Below, piece after piece: positions 53,505-64,000 of a stretch of 64,000 nt of DNA. Within the stretch, counting starts at the first letter, position 1. Every line of letters begins with the position of its first letter. The notes beneath the pieces were generated by a model. That model made no database searches, was not told where the DNA came from, and saw only the letters and a program-made list of their open reading frames with translations. The stretch is from Gordonia polyisoprenivorans (GTDB lineage: Bacteria; Actinomycetota; Actinomycetes; Mycobacteriales; Mycobacteriaceae). Both the position numbers and the translations under genes were made by a program. Location of the stretch: assembly GCF_017654315.1 (NCBI RefSeq), contig NZ_CP072203.1, forward strand, positions 5,208,001 through 5,272,000, read 5' to 3'.

Positions 53505-54062
53505 ATGACCACCGAATCCCTGTCCACCCCGTCTCCATCCACCCCCTCGCCATCCAACAAGGCCGGCACCACGCTGATCACCCAGAACATGATCGAGCAG
53601 TTCCTCTACCGCGAGGCCCGCTACCTCGACGACCGCGAGTTCGAGAAGTGGCTCGAGTGTTACGCCGACGACGTCGTCTACTGGATGCCGGCGTGGGACG
53701 ACGATGACCGTCTGGTCGAGAACCCGCAGCGCGAGATCTCACTCATCTACTACGCCAACAAGGGTGGCCTCGAGGACCGGGTGTTCCGGATTCGCACCGA
53801 ACGCTCCTCGGCGACTTCACTTCCCGAGCCGCGCACCAGTCACAACATCAGCAACGTCGAGGTCATCGAGCGGCGCGGCGATCTCGTCGACGTCCGATTC
53901 AATTGGCACACGATGTATTTCCGGTATCACACGGTCGACCCGTATTACGGCACCTCGTTCTACACCATCGACTTCTCCGGGGAGTCACCGCTGATCCGTC
54001 GGAAGACCGTCGTACTCAAGAACGATTACATCCACCACGTGGTGGACGTCTACCACTTCTGA
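53505..54062 (+). CDS. benB: Benzoate 1,2-dioxygenase small (beta) subunit
   Basis: Structural beta subunit of 185 residues. After a Ser/Pro-rich start comes the SnoaL-like fold: QNMIEQFLYREARYLDDREFEKWLECYADDVVYWMPAW, split by family convention, then RIRTERSSATSLPEPRTSHNISNVEV and a C-terminal LKNDYIHHVVDVYHF. It lies 50 bp after benA and 16 bp before benC. Confidence 0.97.
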   Translation: MTTESLSTPSPSTPSPSNKAGTTLITQNMIEQFLYREARYLDDREFEKWLECYADDVVYWMPAWDDDDRLVENPQREISLIYYANKGGLEDRVFRIRTERSSATSLPEPRTSHNISNVEVIERRGDLVDVRFNWHTMYFRYHTVDPYYGTSFYTIDFSGESPLIRRKTVVLKNDYIHHVVDVYHF

Positions 54063-54078
54063 GAAGGCGGGTGCCAGA

Positions 54079-56883
54079 ATGACTCTCACCACTGACCAGC
54101 CGACGTCGGCGAGTCCTCCGACCGGCGCCCAGGCTCCCACCCACCAGGTGGCCCTGACCTTCGAGGACGGGGTCACCCGGTTCGTCACCTGCCGCGAGGA
54201 TCAGACCGTCGCCGACGCCTCCTACCGTCAACGGATCAACATCCCACTCGACTGCCGCGACGGGGCATGCGGAACCTGCAAGGCATTCTGCGAATCCGGC
54301 GAGTACGACGGCGGCACCTACATCGACGACGCGCTGTCGGCGGCCGAGAGCGCGGACGGCTATGCGCTGCCGTGCTGCATGAAGCCACAGTCCGATCTCG
54401 TCCTGCGGATCGCCGCGACCTCCGACATCGCGAAGACGGCCGCGGGCGACTTCACCGGCACCATCGTCAGCCCCGAACGGCTCTCGGAATCGACAATGCG
54501 CGTGGGCATCGAGATCGGCAACCGCGGCGACCTCGCATTCCTGCCGGGACAGTACGTCAACATTGCCGTACCGGGCACCGAGGCACTCGACGCCGACGGC
54601 AACGGGACCGGTCAGCCACTGCGGAGGTCCTACTCGTTTGCCAACGGGCCGCACGAGGAACGGCTGATTTTCATGGTGAAGCTCACGCCCGGCGGCGCGA
54701 TGTCGGACTATCTGACCGACCGGGCGCAGCGTGGCGACGAGATCAGCTTCACCGGCCCACACGGCTCGTTCTTCCTGCGTGAGGCCACCCGGCCGGTACT
54801 TCTGCTCGCCGGCGGCACCGGTCTCGCGCCGATCCTGTCGATGCTGCGAAAGATGCACGACGACAACAGCGCCCGCAAGGTGCATCTCATCTACGGCGTC
54901 TCCACCGACACCGACCTGGTCGCGCTCGACGAGATCGAGTACTTCTCGCGAGAACTGTCGGGATTCACCTGGGACCATTGTGTTTCCGACCCGAACAGCT
55001 CGGCGGTGAACAAGGGCTATGTGATGACCCTGATCCGACCCGAGCATCTCTACGACGGGGATGTCGCGATCTACCTGTGCGGACCGCCCCCGATGGTCGA
55101 GTCCGTCCGCGCCCATGTGGCCGACGCGGGTATCGAGCCGGTCGGCTTCTACTACGAGAAGTTCGCGCTTGCGGTACCCGCAGCCGCGAAGGAGAGCATC
55201 TCCATCGATGGCGGCGGCAACTCTGCAGTGCAGGACTTCCCGTCGACCGCTGTGGTTGTCGACGAGGACCCGGTGATCCCCGCCCGTGACGCCCGTGGCA
55301 TCGCCGGGCAGCAGGTGCTCGCACCGCGCGACATCGGCCCTCACGAACAACATGCCGCCCCGCTCGTCGACGACGGCGCCATCGCACGTATCGCCGGTCA
55401 GCAGGTGTGGACTGCGCACGGCGCCGGCGACGATCTCGACCCGGACGGCGGTGACCTGCTCGCCGCGAGCGAGGCTCGGGGCATCGCCGGACAGACGGTC
55501 TTCGCGGAGGCCGAGACCGCGCCGCTGACCGAGGCTGTGCCGGTTGACAAGACGGAAACGGTGGCCGAGACGGAACCCGTCGTCGAGACCGTGCCCACCG
55601 TCACCGAGCAGGGCTACGAAATCGGCGAGGAACACCCGGGTATCCACGAATCCGATGCGCTGTTCGAGGCGCGCGCGGCGCTCGAACTCGGTGCGCTGGA
55701 GCTGACTCTCGGCAGGATGACCAGTCGCCAGCTGGCCGGCTACCGGCTGCTCGCCGAGGCGACATTGCCCTACGTCAAGGGGGATTCGTTCGTCGACGCC
55801 GCAGAATACACCGAGACCAACGCCGCGTTCCACGATTACCTGTTCGGACTCACCGGCAACGATCATCTGCTCGCCGCCTACCAGGCGCTCGGCGTCAAGG
55901 GCCGGATGGGCGAGGTGCTGCGCAATGCGACGTGGTGTCATCCGTTGTGCGCGCAGGACCACATCGACATCGTCGAGGCGTTCGCGTCGGGCAACCGCGA
56001 CCGGGCCCGCGGATTGATCTCCGCACATGCCGAGCGGTCCAAGCAGACGATGCGGCGCGCCATGGCCGATGAGATGGCCTCGCGGCGGCCACGTTTCATC
56101 ACCCCGGGTCGTTTTGCCGGCAAGGTGGTGATCGTGACCGGAGCCGCGCAGGGTATCGGCGCACACACCGCACGGCGCATCGGCGCCGAGGGCGGTCGCG
56201 TCGTCTGTGCCGACCGATCGGAACTCGTGGACGAACTCGTCTCCGACGTCACCGATCTCGGCGGCCAGGCAGTCGGAAGTATTGCTGATCTCGAAACCTA
56301 CGACGGCGCAGCATCTGTCGTCGCCACCGCGATCGAGACATACGGCCGGGTCGATGTGTTGATCAACAACGTGGGCGGCGCGATCAACTTCAAACCGTTC
56401 GTCGAGTTCACCGACGAACAGATCCGCGCCGAGATCGATCGGTCCCTGATGACAACGCTCTACGCGTGCCGAGCAGCTCTGCCTTCGATGGTGGCCCACG
56501 GATCGGGTGTGATCGTCAACGTGTCGTCGGCGGCGACCCGCGGCATCCATCGCATCCCCTACTCGGCAGCCAAAGGCGGCGTCAACGCGATCACCGCATC
56601 GCTGGCAATGGAGTACGCCGACAACGGCATTCGTGTGGTGGCCACCGCTCCTGGCGGCACCGAGGCCCCGCCGCGGCGGATCTCCCGTGGCACGCCCACC
56701 CCGCAGAGCGAGACACAGCAACAGTGGTTCGACGCGCACATCGAGCAGACAATCTCCTCGTCGCTGCTGAAACGGTACGGCACCCTCGACGAGCAGGCCG
56801 CCGCCATCTGCTTCCTCGCCTCCGACGAAGCCTCCTACATCACCGGATCGGTCCTGCCGGTCGCCGGCGGCGATCAGGGGTAG
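54079..56883 (+). CDS. BenC reductase - FCD domain - BenD dehydrogenase fusion
   Basis: One continuous 934-codon frame. Residues ~20-105: plant-type 2Fe-2S ferredoxin (LDCRDGACGTCKAFCESG ... ALPCCM). ~115-362: FAD/NADH reductase (RRSYSFAN, GGTGLAPILSMLR, YLCGPPPMVE), together BenC. ~365-510: acidic linker with three IAGQ repeats. ~515-660: FCD domain of GntR regulators without its HTH (LFEARAALELGALEL, NAAFHDYLFGLTGN, QDHIDIVEAFASGNRDRARGLI, SAHAERSKQTM). ~670-934: SDR with VIVTGAAQGIG, LINNVGG, YSAAK, matching BenD, which oxidises the dihydrodiol to catechol. An internal ATG at 56074 has no clear ribosome site. The fusion would join the second and third proteins of the pathway. Confidence 0.88.
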   Translation: MTLTTDQPTSASPPTGAQAPTHQVALTFEDGVTRFVTCREDQTVADASYRQRINIPLDCRDGACGTCKAFCESGEYDGGTYIDDALSAAESADGYALPCCMKPQSDLVLRIAATSDIAKTAAGDFTGTIVSPERLSESTMRVGIEIGNRGDLAFLPGQYVNIAVPGTEALDADGNGTGQPLRRSYSFANGPHEERLIFMVKLTPGGAMSDYLTDRAQRGDEISFTGPHGSFFLREATRPVLLLAGGTGLAPILSMLRKMHDDNSARKVHLIYGVSTDTDLVALDEIEYFSRELSGFTWDHCVSDPNSSAVNKGYVMTLIRPEHLYDGDVAIYLCGPPPMVESVRAHVADAGIEPVGFYYEKFALAVPAAAKESISIDGGGNSAVQDFPSTAVVVDEDPVIPARDARGIAGQQVLAPRDIGPHEQHAAPLVDDGAIARIAGQQVWTAHGAGDDLDPDGGDLLAASEARGIAGQTVFAEAETAPLTEAVPVDKTETVAETEPVVETVPTVTEQGYEIGEEHPGIHESDALFEARAALELGALELTLGRMTSRQLAGYRLLAEATLPYVKGDSFVDAAEYTETNAAFHDYLFGLTGNDHLLAAYQALGVKGRMGEVLRNATWCHPLCAQDHIDIVEAFASGNRDRARGLISAHAERSKQTMRRAMADEMASRRPRFITPGRFAGKVVIVTGAAQGIGAHTARRIGAEGGRVVCADRSELVDELVSDVTDLGGQAVGSIADLETYDGAASVVATAIETYGRVDVLINNVGGAINFKPFVEFTDEQIRAEIDRSLMTTLYACRAALPSMVAHGSGVIVNVSSAATRGIHRIPYSAAKGGVNAITASLAMEYADNGIRVVATAPGGTEAPPRRISRGTPTPQSETQQQWFDAHIEQTISSSLLKRYGTLDEQAAAICFLASDEASYITGSVLPVAGGDQG

Positions 56884-56884
56884 C

Positions 56885-57410
56885 CCCGCCGGGTCGAGAC
56901 CTCCCCCGGGTCATCGAGCCCTTCCACGGTCCGGCGTTTATCCTTTGCCCCGGTGGTCGAGGTGCGAGCCGCGTGCGTCGAGCCTCGAGACCGCTTGCGC
57001 CGGAGCTGGTTCGGCTCGACGGGTGGTGCGGATACCTGTCGGCGAGCGGGGTCTCGAGGCTCGTCGCTGGCGCTCCTCGGCACCTCGACCATCGGAGTAG
57101 AACGACGGAGCGTTTCCTGGCCGATGGTCGACCCTTCCCCCGGTGGTCGAGCGCTTCCACCTTCCGACGCTCGTTCTGTCCCCCCGGTGGTCGAGGTGCG
57201 AGCCGCGTGCGGCGAGCCTCGAGACCGCTTGTGCCGATGCTGGTTCGGCTCGGCGGGTGGTGCGGATACCTGTCGGCGAGAGGGGTCTCGAGGCCTCGTC
57301 GCTATCGCTCCTCGGCACCTCGACCATCGGATGGAAGGCCCGGAGCGTCATTCGAACGCTTCCCCCCGGTGGTCGAGGTGCGAGCCGCGTGCGGCGAGCC
57401 TCGAGACCCT
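56885..57410. repeat. Palindromic repeat (REP-like) array D
   Basis: The 692-bp gap 56884-57575 has no supported gene. It contains two full ~150-bp units (about 56949-57098 and 57185-57334) in the same orientation, plus partial arms and a terminal arm ending at CTCGAGACC (57400-57408), next to the 5' flank of DUF222/HNH copy 3. Confidence 0.85.
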
Positions 57411-57465
57411 GGCGAGATGACAAGCATCGCAACCACATCGGCTCCCAATCGACGCGCGAATAAAG

Positions 57466-57474
57466 TTGTCCACA
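57466..57474 (+). promoter_or_regulatory. DnaA-box-like 9-mer upstream of DUF222/HNH copy 3
   Basis: TTGTCCACA, 101 bp upstream of the GTG start, as in copies 1 and 2. Confidence 0.5.
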
Positions 57475-57521
57475 GATTTCTCCGGTGTGGCGATCGCCGG
57501 ACCGGTTTTGTCGGTACCCCT

Positions 57522-57537
57522 TCGTACACTTGTGCCC
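57522..57537 (+). promoter_or_regulatory. Degenerate SOS (LexA) box candidate
   Basis: TCGTACACTTGTGCCC matches 8 of 12 defined positions of the LexA site, 38 bp before the copy 3 start, aligned with the copy 2 candidate. Confidence 0.2.
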
Positions 57538-57575
57538 ATAGGTTGGATCACCGATCGCGGGAGGGGAGGTTTCGG

Positions 57576-59180
<1,605 letters not shown>

Positions 59181-59218
59181 CCGGTTCGCTGTGGGGTGGA
59201 ACCAGCTGTGGCTCACCG

Positions 59219-59375
59219 GGTCTCGAGGCTCGGCGCACGCGCCTCGCACCTCGACCATCGGGGGGAAGGGCTCTCGAGCACCCAGGGGGAGGTCCTCGAC
59301 CGCCGGGGGAAGGTCCTCGACCATCGGGGGTAAAGCCTCGACCACCGGGGGAAGGGCGGCCCGGTCGTCGGGGAA
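59219..59375. repeat. Palindromic repeat arm and short tandem repeats E
   Basis: One full arm (GTCTCGAGGCTCGGCGCACG...CACCTCGACCATCGG) is followed by four to five degenerate ~20-24-bp tandem units of the form TCCTCGACC-GCCGGGGGAAGG (about 59270-59365). They fill most of the 259-bp gap after copy 3; no gene is seen. Confidence 0.75.
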
Positions 59376-59427
59376 AGGGTGCCAAGGCCCTTGGGTGAAA
59401 CATCCGTTCCCCCCGAGGGGACGCAAC

Positions 59428-59433
59428 TAGGAT
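59428..59433 (+). promoter_or_regulatory. Candidate -10 element, leaderless LuxR-type gene
   Basis: TAGGAT with exactly 6 nt to ATG 59440. This supports that start over the GTG at 59434. Confidence 0.4.
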
Positions 59434-59439
59434 GTGGGG

Positions 59440-61962
59440 ATGATCATCGAGGCCGGTTGTATCGGTCGTGATCGCGAGGTCGGCGAGATCCTCGAACGCG
59501 CGGCTCAGCTGACGCAGACGTCCTACCTCCTGGTCACCGGCGCCTCCGGCATCGGCAAGAGCACGCTGCTGCGTCGCGTCGCGCAACTCGCTGCGCAGCA
59601 GGACCTGTCGATTCGCACCATCGACGACGCCGACGCCCTCGACACGGCGGAACTCACCGAGGTCATCGGCGAAGAGCACGAGACGCACCTCGTTCTCCTC
59701 GCTGCCACACACGAATCGTCGGCACTGATGTCTCTCCTACCCGATGTGATGCCACTCGCCGGGCTGGACCGCGACGCCGTGGCCGCACTGGCCACGGCCC
59801 GCGCACGAGCGGTTCATCCGACGGTTGTCGACAGGCTCACCCACCACACCGCGGGCAATCCGCGCGACATACTGAGCCTGCTGGACGAGCTACCGGGACG
59901 AGCCTGGTCGCAGGCGGGCATCGCGCTACCCGCGCCCGGCTACGTCGTCAGCTCGGTCCGCGAAGAACTCGGCGCGTGCCCCACACCCGCCCGCCGACTC
60001 ATCGAAGCACTCTGCATACTCCACGACAACGAGTCACTGGGTGTGGCAATCGAATTGGCAGGCATCACCGACCCGCTCGACGCCCTCGACGACGCTCTGC
60101 GCACCGGGCTCGTCCAGGCTCCGGCCGCTCTGGTACCGGCCGATGCGCATCCCCGGATCGCCGGACCGCTGATACAGGCCGCGGTGCTCGAGGTGATGGG
60201 AATCCGTCGCGTCGGCGAAATGCATCGCCGCGCTGCCGATCTGGTGACCGATCCGGTGCACCGGCTCAATCACCGTGTCGCCGCGACCCCGGTCCCCGAC
60301 GCCGCGCTCGCCGACGAACTCGACGCGCTCGCCCAGGCCCGCGCCACCGACGGCGAGTGGGCTGCGGCCGCCGAACTCTACCGACAAGCCGGTCGTCTGA
60401 CCTCGGATCGGCTTCGCAGTGACCAACGCACCACCCTGTCGGTCGATGCATTGCTCGCCGCAGGCGACTGTGTGAGCGCGGCGTCGTACGTGCCGATCGT
60501 GGAGAGCCTGCGTGAGACCGCGCTGCGCAACGCCACCCTGGCATATCTCGCCATCCTGCGCGGCCGGTCCGCCGACGCCCACCTTCGGCTCGAACGCGCT
60601 TGGGGAATAGTCAGTTTCGAGCGCGAACCCGATGTCGCCGCACTGATAGCGCAGCGCTTCGTCCTGCACCATCTCGTCCGCTGCCGCGGGGACGAACTCG
60701 TCGACTGGGCCGATCGGGCCATCGAGATGGCCGGCGACAACTCGCCCGCCGGAATCGAGGCCGCAGTCATCCGCGGTCTCGGACAGGCGTGGTCGGGAGA
60801 TTCGACCGGCGCCGTCGCCTCGTACACCGACCTCGCCGAACGCGTACGCTTCGGACCTCAGGCGCAGCGCGTCTCCATGGGGCGCGGCTGGCTCGAACTC
60901 GGCATCGACGATATCGGCAGCGCCCGAAGCCATCTGGAGACCGCCGTCTCCATGGCCGCTCTCGGCGGCTCCAACCGGATCTCTCTCTGGTCGCTGGCGT
61001 GGCTCGCCCGCGTCGAATTCCTCACCGGCGACTGGGATACCGCGCTCGTCACCGTGGAGCGAGGACGCGATCTCGCCCACCGGGGTGGCATCGAGCTGGT
61101 CACACCCTTGCTGAACTGGACTGCGGCGCAAATCCATTCGCTCCGCGGAGACTGGGCATCCGCACACGATGCAGCCGACCGGGCGGCGGCGCCCGCCGGC
61201 GACTACGAGATCATGCGGATACCGACGCTGCTCGCGCGAGCACAACTCGCCGAGGCCGCCGCCGATTACGGCAAGGTGATCCGCACCCTCGAACCTCTGC
61301 GGCAGATGGCCAAAGACACCCCCGCTCTCGTCGAGCCCGGATGGTGGCCGTGGGTCGACGTCCTCGCCAACGCACTGGTCGTCGACGGCCAACTCGACGA
61401 GGCCGACGCCCTGCTCACACCGTTCGAGGAACGTACCGCGGTGCGCGGACACCGTTCGGCGGCAGCACGACTCGGCTATGCGCGTGCCCGTCTACTCGGT
61501 TCCACCGGTGACATCCACGGCGCACGAAGAACTTTCGAGCGGTCACTGCAGCTGTTGGACGGCCTGCCGCTGCGCTACGACCTCGCGCGCGTGAACTTCG
61601 CCTACGGCCAGACGCTGCGACGGGCAGGCAAACGCCGAGCCGCCGACACCGTCATGGCCACTGCACGCGAGATCTATCATTCCCTCGGTGCGACAACGTA
61701 TGTCGAGAGGTGCGATCGGGAGCTGAAGGCGGGCGGGGTACACACCGGGCACGCCGGCGCCTCCACTCGTGCTGATCGCGACGTCACCGACCTGACCCCT
61801 CAGGAAGAGGCCGTCGCGACGCTCGTCGCCCGCGGGCTGTCGAATCGGGAAGTGGCTGCCGAACTGTACATCTCGCCCAAGACCGTGCAGTACCACCTCA
61901 CCCGCATCTACGCCAAGCTCGGACTGCGGTCGAGGTCGGAGTTGGCGGCGTCGCGATCCTGA
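59440..61962 (+). CDS. Large ATP-binding LuxR-family regulator (LAL type)
   Basis: An 840-residue regulator of the LAL/MalT type. An N-terminal P-loop ([17 protein letters not shown], about residues 29-45) lies in an AAA/ORC-like module. The long middle part is built of helical TPR-like repeats (for example [20 protein letters not shown] and [17 protein letters not shown] segments). The C-terminal GerE/LuxR HTH is [44 protein letters not shown], shown here as one helix set. It is convergent with the pca genes and overlaps pcaJ by 55 bp. Control of aromatic catabolism is possible but not shown. Confidence 0.9.
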   Translation: MIIEAGCIGRDREVGEILERAAQLTQTSYLLVTGASGIGKSTLLRRVAQLAAQQDLSIRTIDDADALDTAELTEVIGEEHETHLVLLAATHESSALMSLLPDVMPLAGLDRDAVAALATARARAVHPTVVDRLTHHTAGNPRDILSLLDELPGRAWSQAGIALPAPGYVVSSVREELGACPTPARRLIEALCILHDNESLGVAIELAGITDPLDALDDALRTGLVQAPAALVPADAHPRIAGPLIQAAVLEVMGIRRVGEMHRRAADLVTDPVHRLNHRVAATPVPDAALADELDALAQARATDGEWAAAAELYRQAGRLTSDRLRSDQRTTLSVDALLAAGDCVSAASYVPIVESLRETALRNATLAYLAILRGRSADAHLRLERAWGIVSFEREPDVAALIAQRFVLHHLVRCRGDELVDWADRAIEMAGDNSPAGIEAAVIRGLGQAWSGDSTGAVASYTDLAERVRFGPQAQRVSMGRGWLELGIDDIGSARSHLETAVSMAALGGSNRISLWSLAWLARVEFLTGDWDTALVTVERGRDLAHRGGIELVTPLLNWTAAQIHSLRGDWASAHDAADRAAAPAGDYEIMRIPTLLARAQLAEAAADYGKVIRTLEPLRQMAKDTPALVEPGWWPWVDVLANALVVDGQLDEADALLTPFEERTAVRGHRSAAARLGYARARLLGSTGDIHGARRTFERSLQLLDGLPLRYDLARVNFAYGQTLRRAGKRRAADTVMATAREIYHSLGATTYVERCDRELKAGGVHTGHAGASTRADRDVTDLTPQEEAVATLVARGLSNREVAAELYISPKTVQYHLTRIYAKLGLRSRSELAASRS

Positions 61963-62606
61963 CCGTTGGTGTCGGTGTTGTCGACGACGGGCGCACCGGT
62001 CTTGGCCTCCACATCGGAGAACTCCACTCCCGGAGCCAATTCGACGACGTCGAATCCCGTTCCGGTGACGTCGAAGACACCGAGATCGGTGATCACCCTA
62101 CTCACCACCGCCTTACCGGTCAGCGGCAACGAGCACTCCGCGACGAGCTTCGGGTCGCCCTTCTTGCTGACGTGCTCCATCAGCACGATGACCTGTCCGG
62201 CGCCGTTGACAAGATCCATGGCACCGCCGATGCCCTTGACCATCGCGCCGGGCACCATCCAGTTGGCCAGATCACCGTTCGCCGACACCTGCATGCCACC
62301 GAGGACCGCGACGTCGACGTGACCGCCGCGGATCATCGAGAAGCTGGTGGCGGAATCGAAATACGACGCACCGGGCAGCACCGACACGGTTTGCTTGCCC
62401 GCGTTGATCAGATCGGGGTCGACCTCGTCGTCGTACGGGAACGGCCCCACCCCGAGGATGCCGTTCTCGGCGTGCAGCACGATGTCGGAATCGGCGGGCA
62501 TGTGATCGGGGATGAGCGTCGGCAGCCCGATCCCCAGATTGACGTAGTCGCCGGGACGCAACTCGCGTGCCGCGCGGGCGGCCATCTCGGTGCGGGTCCA
62601 GGTCAT
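61908..62606 (-). CDS. pcaJ: 3-oxoadipate CoA-transferase subunit B
   Basis: Beta subunit of succinyl-CoA:3-oxoadipate CoA-transferase, 232 residues, moving CoA to 3-oxoadipate. Motifs: [19 protein letters not shown], the catalytic Glu in [36 protein letters not shown] and [19 protein letters not shown] 62606 has GAGGAGAAC upstream. The Asp/Asn-rich C-terminal tail (about 18 residues) is antisense to the end of the LuxR-type gene. Confidence 0.94.
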   Translation of the reverse strand: MTWTRTEMAARAARELRPGDYVNLGIGLPTLIPDHMPADSDIVLHAENGILGVGPFPYDDEVDPDLINAGKQTVSVLPGASYFDSATSFSMIRGGHVDVAVLGGMQVSANGDLANWMVPGAMVKGIGGAMDLVNGAGQVIVLMEHVSKKGDPKLVAECSLPLTGKAVVSRVITDLGVFDVTGTGFDVVELAPGVEFSDVEAKTGAPVVDNTDTNGQDRDAANSDLDRSPSLA

Positions 62607-62658
62607 GATGTTCTCCTCGGAAAGTGAAGGGTGGCAGTCGATCGGGCGGGTCGGGAGA

Positions 62659-63441
62659 TCACGCCGAGACGGCCGCCGGCCGCTCCCGGATGGTGCGGTG
62701 CTCGATTCCCTTGTCGGCGGCCTGTTCCGGGGTGAGCTCGACGATCCGCTTGACGAAGATCCCCGGCAGGTGGATCTGATCGGGGCCGAGTTCACCGACC
62801 TGCACCACCTTCTCGGCTTCGACGATGGTGATCCGCCCCGACATCGCGGCGGGCGGATTGAAGTTGCGGGCGGCGGCGTGGAAGCAGCAGTTGCCCGCCG
62901 TGTCGACGACGGCGGCACGCACCAGGGCGTAGTCGGTGACGATGGACTCCTCGAGCACCATCTCCTGACCGTTGAAGGTGCGGACCTCCTTGGCCGGTGA
63001 CGCCAGCGCGACCGAACCGTCGGAGTTGTATCGCCACGGCAGACCACCGTCGGCGACGAGGGTACCGACGCCGGTCGGGGTGAAGAACGCGCCGATCCCG
63101 CTGCCGCCGGCCCGCATCCGTTCGGCCAGCGTTCCCTGTGGGGTGAGCTCGACGGTGACCTCACCGGCGAGGAACTGGCGGCCGAACTCCTTGTTCTCGC
63201 CGATGTAGGAGGCGATCACCTTGTCGATTCGCCTGGCCTCCAACAGGAGTCCGAGACCCGCGCCGTCGACGCCACAGTTGTTGCTGACGATGGTCAGGTT
63301 CCCGGCACCCTGGGCGAGTAGCGCGTCGATGAGGAACCTGGGGATTCCGGAGAGCCCGAATCCGCCGACCGCGAGACTCGCGCCGTCGGGAATGTCGGCG
63401 ACGGCCTCGGCCGCGGACGCGGCAACCTTGTTGATGCTCAT
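62659..63441 (-). CDS. pcaI: 3-oxoadipate CoA-transferase subunit A
   Basis: Alpha subunit, 260 residues. The start [32 protein letters not shown] is standard, followed by [53 protein letters not shown] and [12 protein letters not shown] 63441 overlaps the upstream lactonase stop by 4 bp, and 52 bp separate it from pcaJ. Confidence 0.95.
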   Translation of the reverse strand: MSINKVAASAAEAVADIPDGASLAVGGFGLSGIPRFLIDALLAQGAGNLTIVSNNCGVDGAGLGLLLEARRIDKVIASYIGENKEFGRQFLAGEVTVELTPQGTLAERMRAGGSGIGAFFTPTGVGTLVADGGLPWRYNSDGSVALASPAKEVRTFNGQEMVLEESIVTDYALVRAAVVDTAGNCCFHAAARNFNPPAAMSGRITIVEAEKVVQVGELGPDQIHLPGIFVKRIVELTPEQAADKGIEHRTIRERPAAVSA

Positions 63442-64000
63442 GACTTCTCCAGATGTTCGATGAGGGCGGCAGTGATGGTGGCGGGCTGTTCGACGTTGGC
63501 CAGGTGTGCCGCGTCGTCGACGACGAGCAGCGTGCCGTCGGCAACGGCGTCGACGATGTCGGCGAGCATCTGCGGCGGGGTGGCCGGGTCGTCGGCGCCG
63601 GCGATCGCGAGGGTCGGCGCGGTGATCGCGGAGATCTCGTCGCGTTGATCCATCGCGGCGATGGCCTCGCAGCAGCCCGCGTACCCTTCGGCCGGGGTGG
63701 CGGCGATCATGTCCCGGTAGTAGGCCAATCGGTCCGAATTCGACTTGTCGGCAAGGAATCCCGGGCTGAACCAGCGGCTGAGTACGCCGTCGGCGACGGC
63801 GACCGATCCACCGTCGCGTACCACCGCGGCGCGGTCGGTCCACCCGGCCGCCGGCCCCAGATACGTTGAGGTACAAAGCAATCCGAGGCTGCGCACACGG
63901 TCCGGGTTGCGCGCGGCGACCCGCATCGCGGTCATCCCGCCGAGGGAGAGCCCCACGATGGCGGCCTGCTCGACGCCCAGGCGGTCGAGTAGGGCGATGA
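63438..64000 (-). CDS. pcaD: 3-oxoadipate enol-lactonase (5' end outside window)
   Basis: Alpha/beta hydrolase converting 3-oxoadipate enol-lactone (the CatC product) to 3-oxoadipate. The visible part (about 187 residues) runs from LLDRLGVEQAAIVG through the nucleophile elbow GLSLGGM to the C-terminal end. It has LGLLCTSTYLGP, WFSPGFL, PTLAIAGADDPATPP with the acid Asp, and DDAAHLANVEQP with the catalytic His. The frame stays open to base 64000, so the N-terminal strands and the start lie beyond the window. Confidence 0.92.
   Translation of the reverse strand, partial: IALLDRLGVEQAAIVGLSLGGMTAMRVAARNPDRVRSLGLLCTSTYLGPAAGWTDRAAVVRDGGSVAVADGVLSRWFSPGFLADKSNSDRLAYYRDMIAATPAEGYAGCCEAIAAMDQRDEISAITAPTLAIAGADDPATPPQMLADIVDAVADGTLLVVDDAAHLANVEQPATITAALIEHLEKS

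Noticed and set aside
54016..56739. 907-codon open frame antisense to the benCD fusion
   Set aside because: No recognisable domain; the sense strand encodes intact ferredoxin reductase, FCD and SDR motifs.

Overview
The window is high-GC DNA with the codon bias and gene set of a mycolic-acid actinobacterium (order Mycobacteriales). Gordonia is my best guess, with Rhodococcus-like relatives possible; this rests on gene content only. The left end (chorismate mutase, pgi, an SDR, an Fpg-type glycosylase) has the same neighbours as Rv0948c-Rv0944 of Mycobacterium tuberculosis. Several genes appear leaderless, with TAnnnT about 6 nt before the start codon, as is common in this order.

Layout. 0-10 kb: housekeeping and cofactor genes (chorismate mutase, pgi, a PrmC-like methyltransferase, Fpg-type glycosylase, cysQ, cobF, SDRs), tRNA-Arg(CCU), and a NiCoT nickel/cobalt permease. 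10-14 kb: a ChoD-like GMC oxidoreductase and the first of three DUF222/HNH (13E12-type) genes, followed by an array of palindromic repeats. 14-23.6 kb: an M24 peptidase, then a seven-gene minus-strand operon of three flavin-dependent monooxygenases plus a complete Dpp-type ABC importer. A SAM-clan riboswitch precedes this operon and abuts its first start codon, so I read it as a sulfur-scavenging system. 23.8-30 kb: an IdeR-box-controlled siderophore-binding lipoprotein, type II NADH dehydrogenase, SDR, SRPBCC protein, TetR regulator and a Tat-exported cholesterol oxidase. 30-36 kb: a MarR/FUSC pair, type III glutamine synthetase and a PucR regulator.

36-38.3 kb: the second DUF222/HNH cassette and a repeat array. 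38.3-43.6 kb: a phosphonate island (HutC-type GntR regulator, PhnZ-like HD oxygenase, divergent 2-aminoethylphosphonate-type ABC importer) with two TGGTCTAGACCA-type operators. 43.7-46.3 kb: proline catabolism (P5C dehydrogenase, proline dehydrogenase). 46.3-48.5 kb: a MOSC protein and an AAA+ ATPase. 48.5-56.9 kb: benzoate/catechol catabolism, with lysR-catB-catC-catA leftward and benA-benB-benCD rightward from a shared promoter region. benC, a GntR-type FCD domain and benD form one 934-codon ORF. 57-59.4 kb: the third DUF222/HNH cassette, an inverted near-copy of the second. 59.4-64 kb: a large LuxR-type ATPase regulator convergent with pcaJ-pcaI-pcaD. Together ben, cat and pca genes take benzoate to 3-oxoadipyl-CoA; only the thiolase step is not in the window.

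The strongest unexplained structure is the link between the three DUF222/HNH genes and a family of ~150-bp palindromic repeats found only beside them. All three genes also carry an exact DnaA-box 9-mer about 100 bp upstream.
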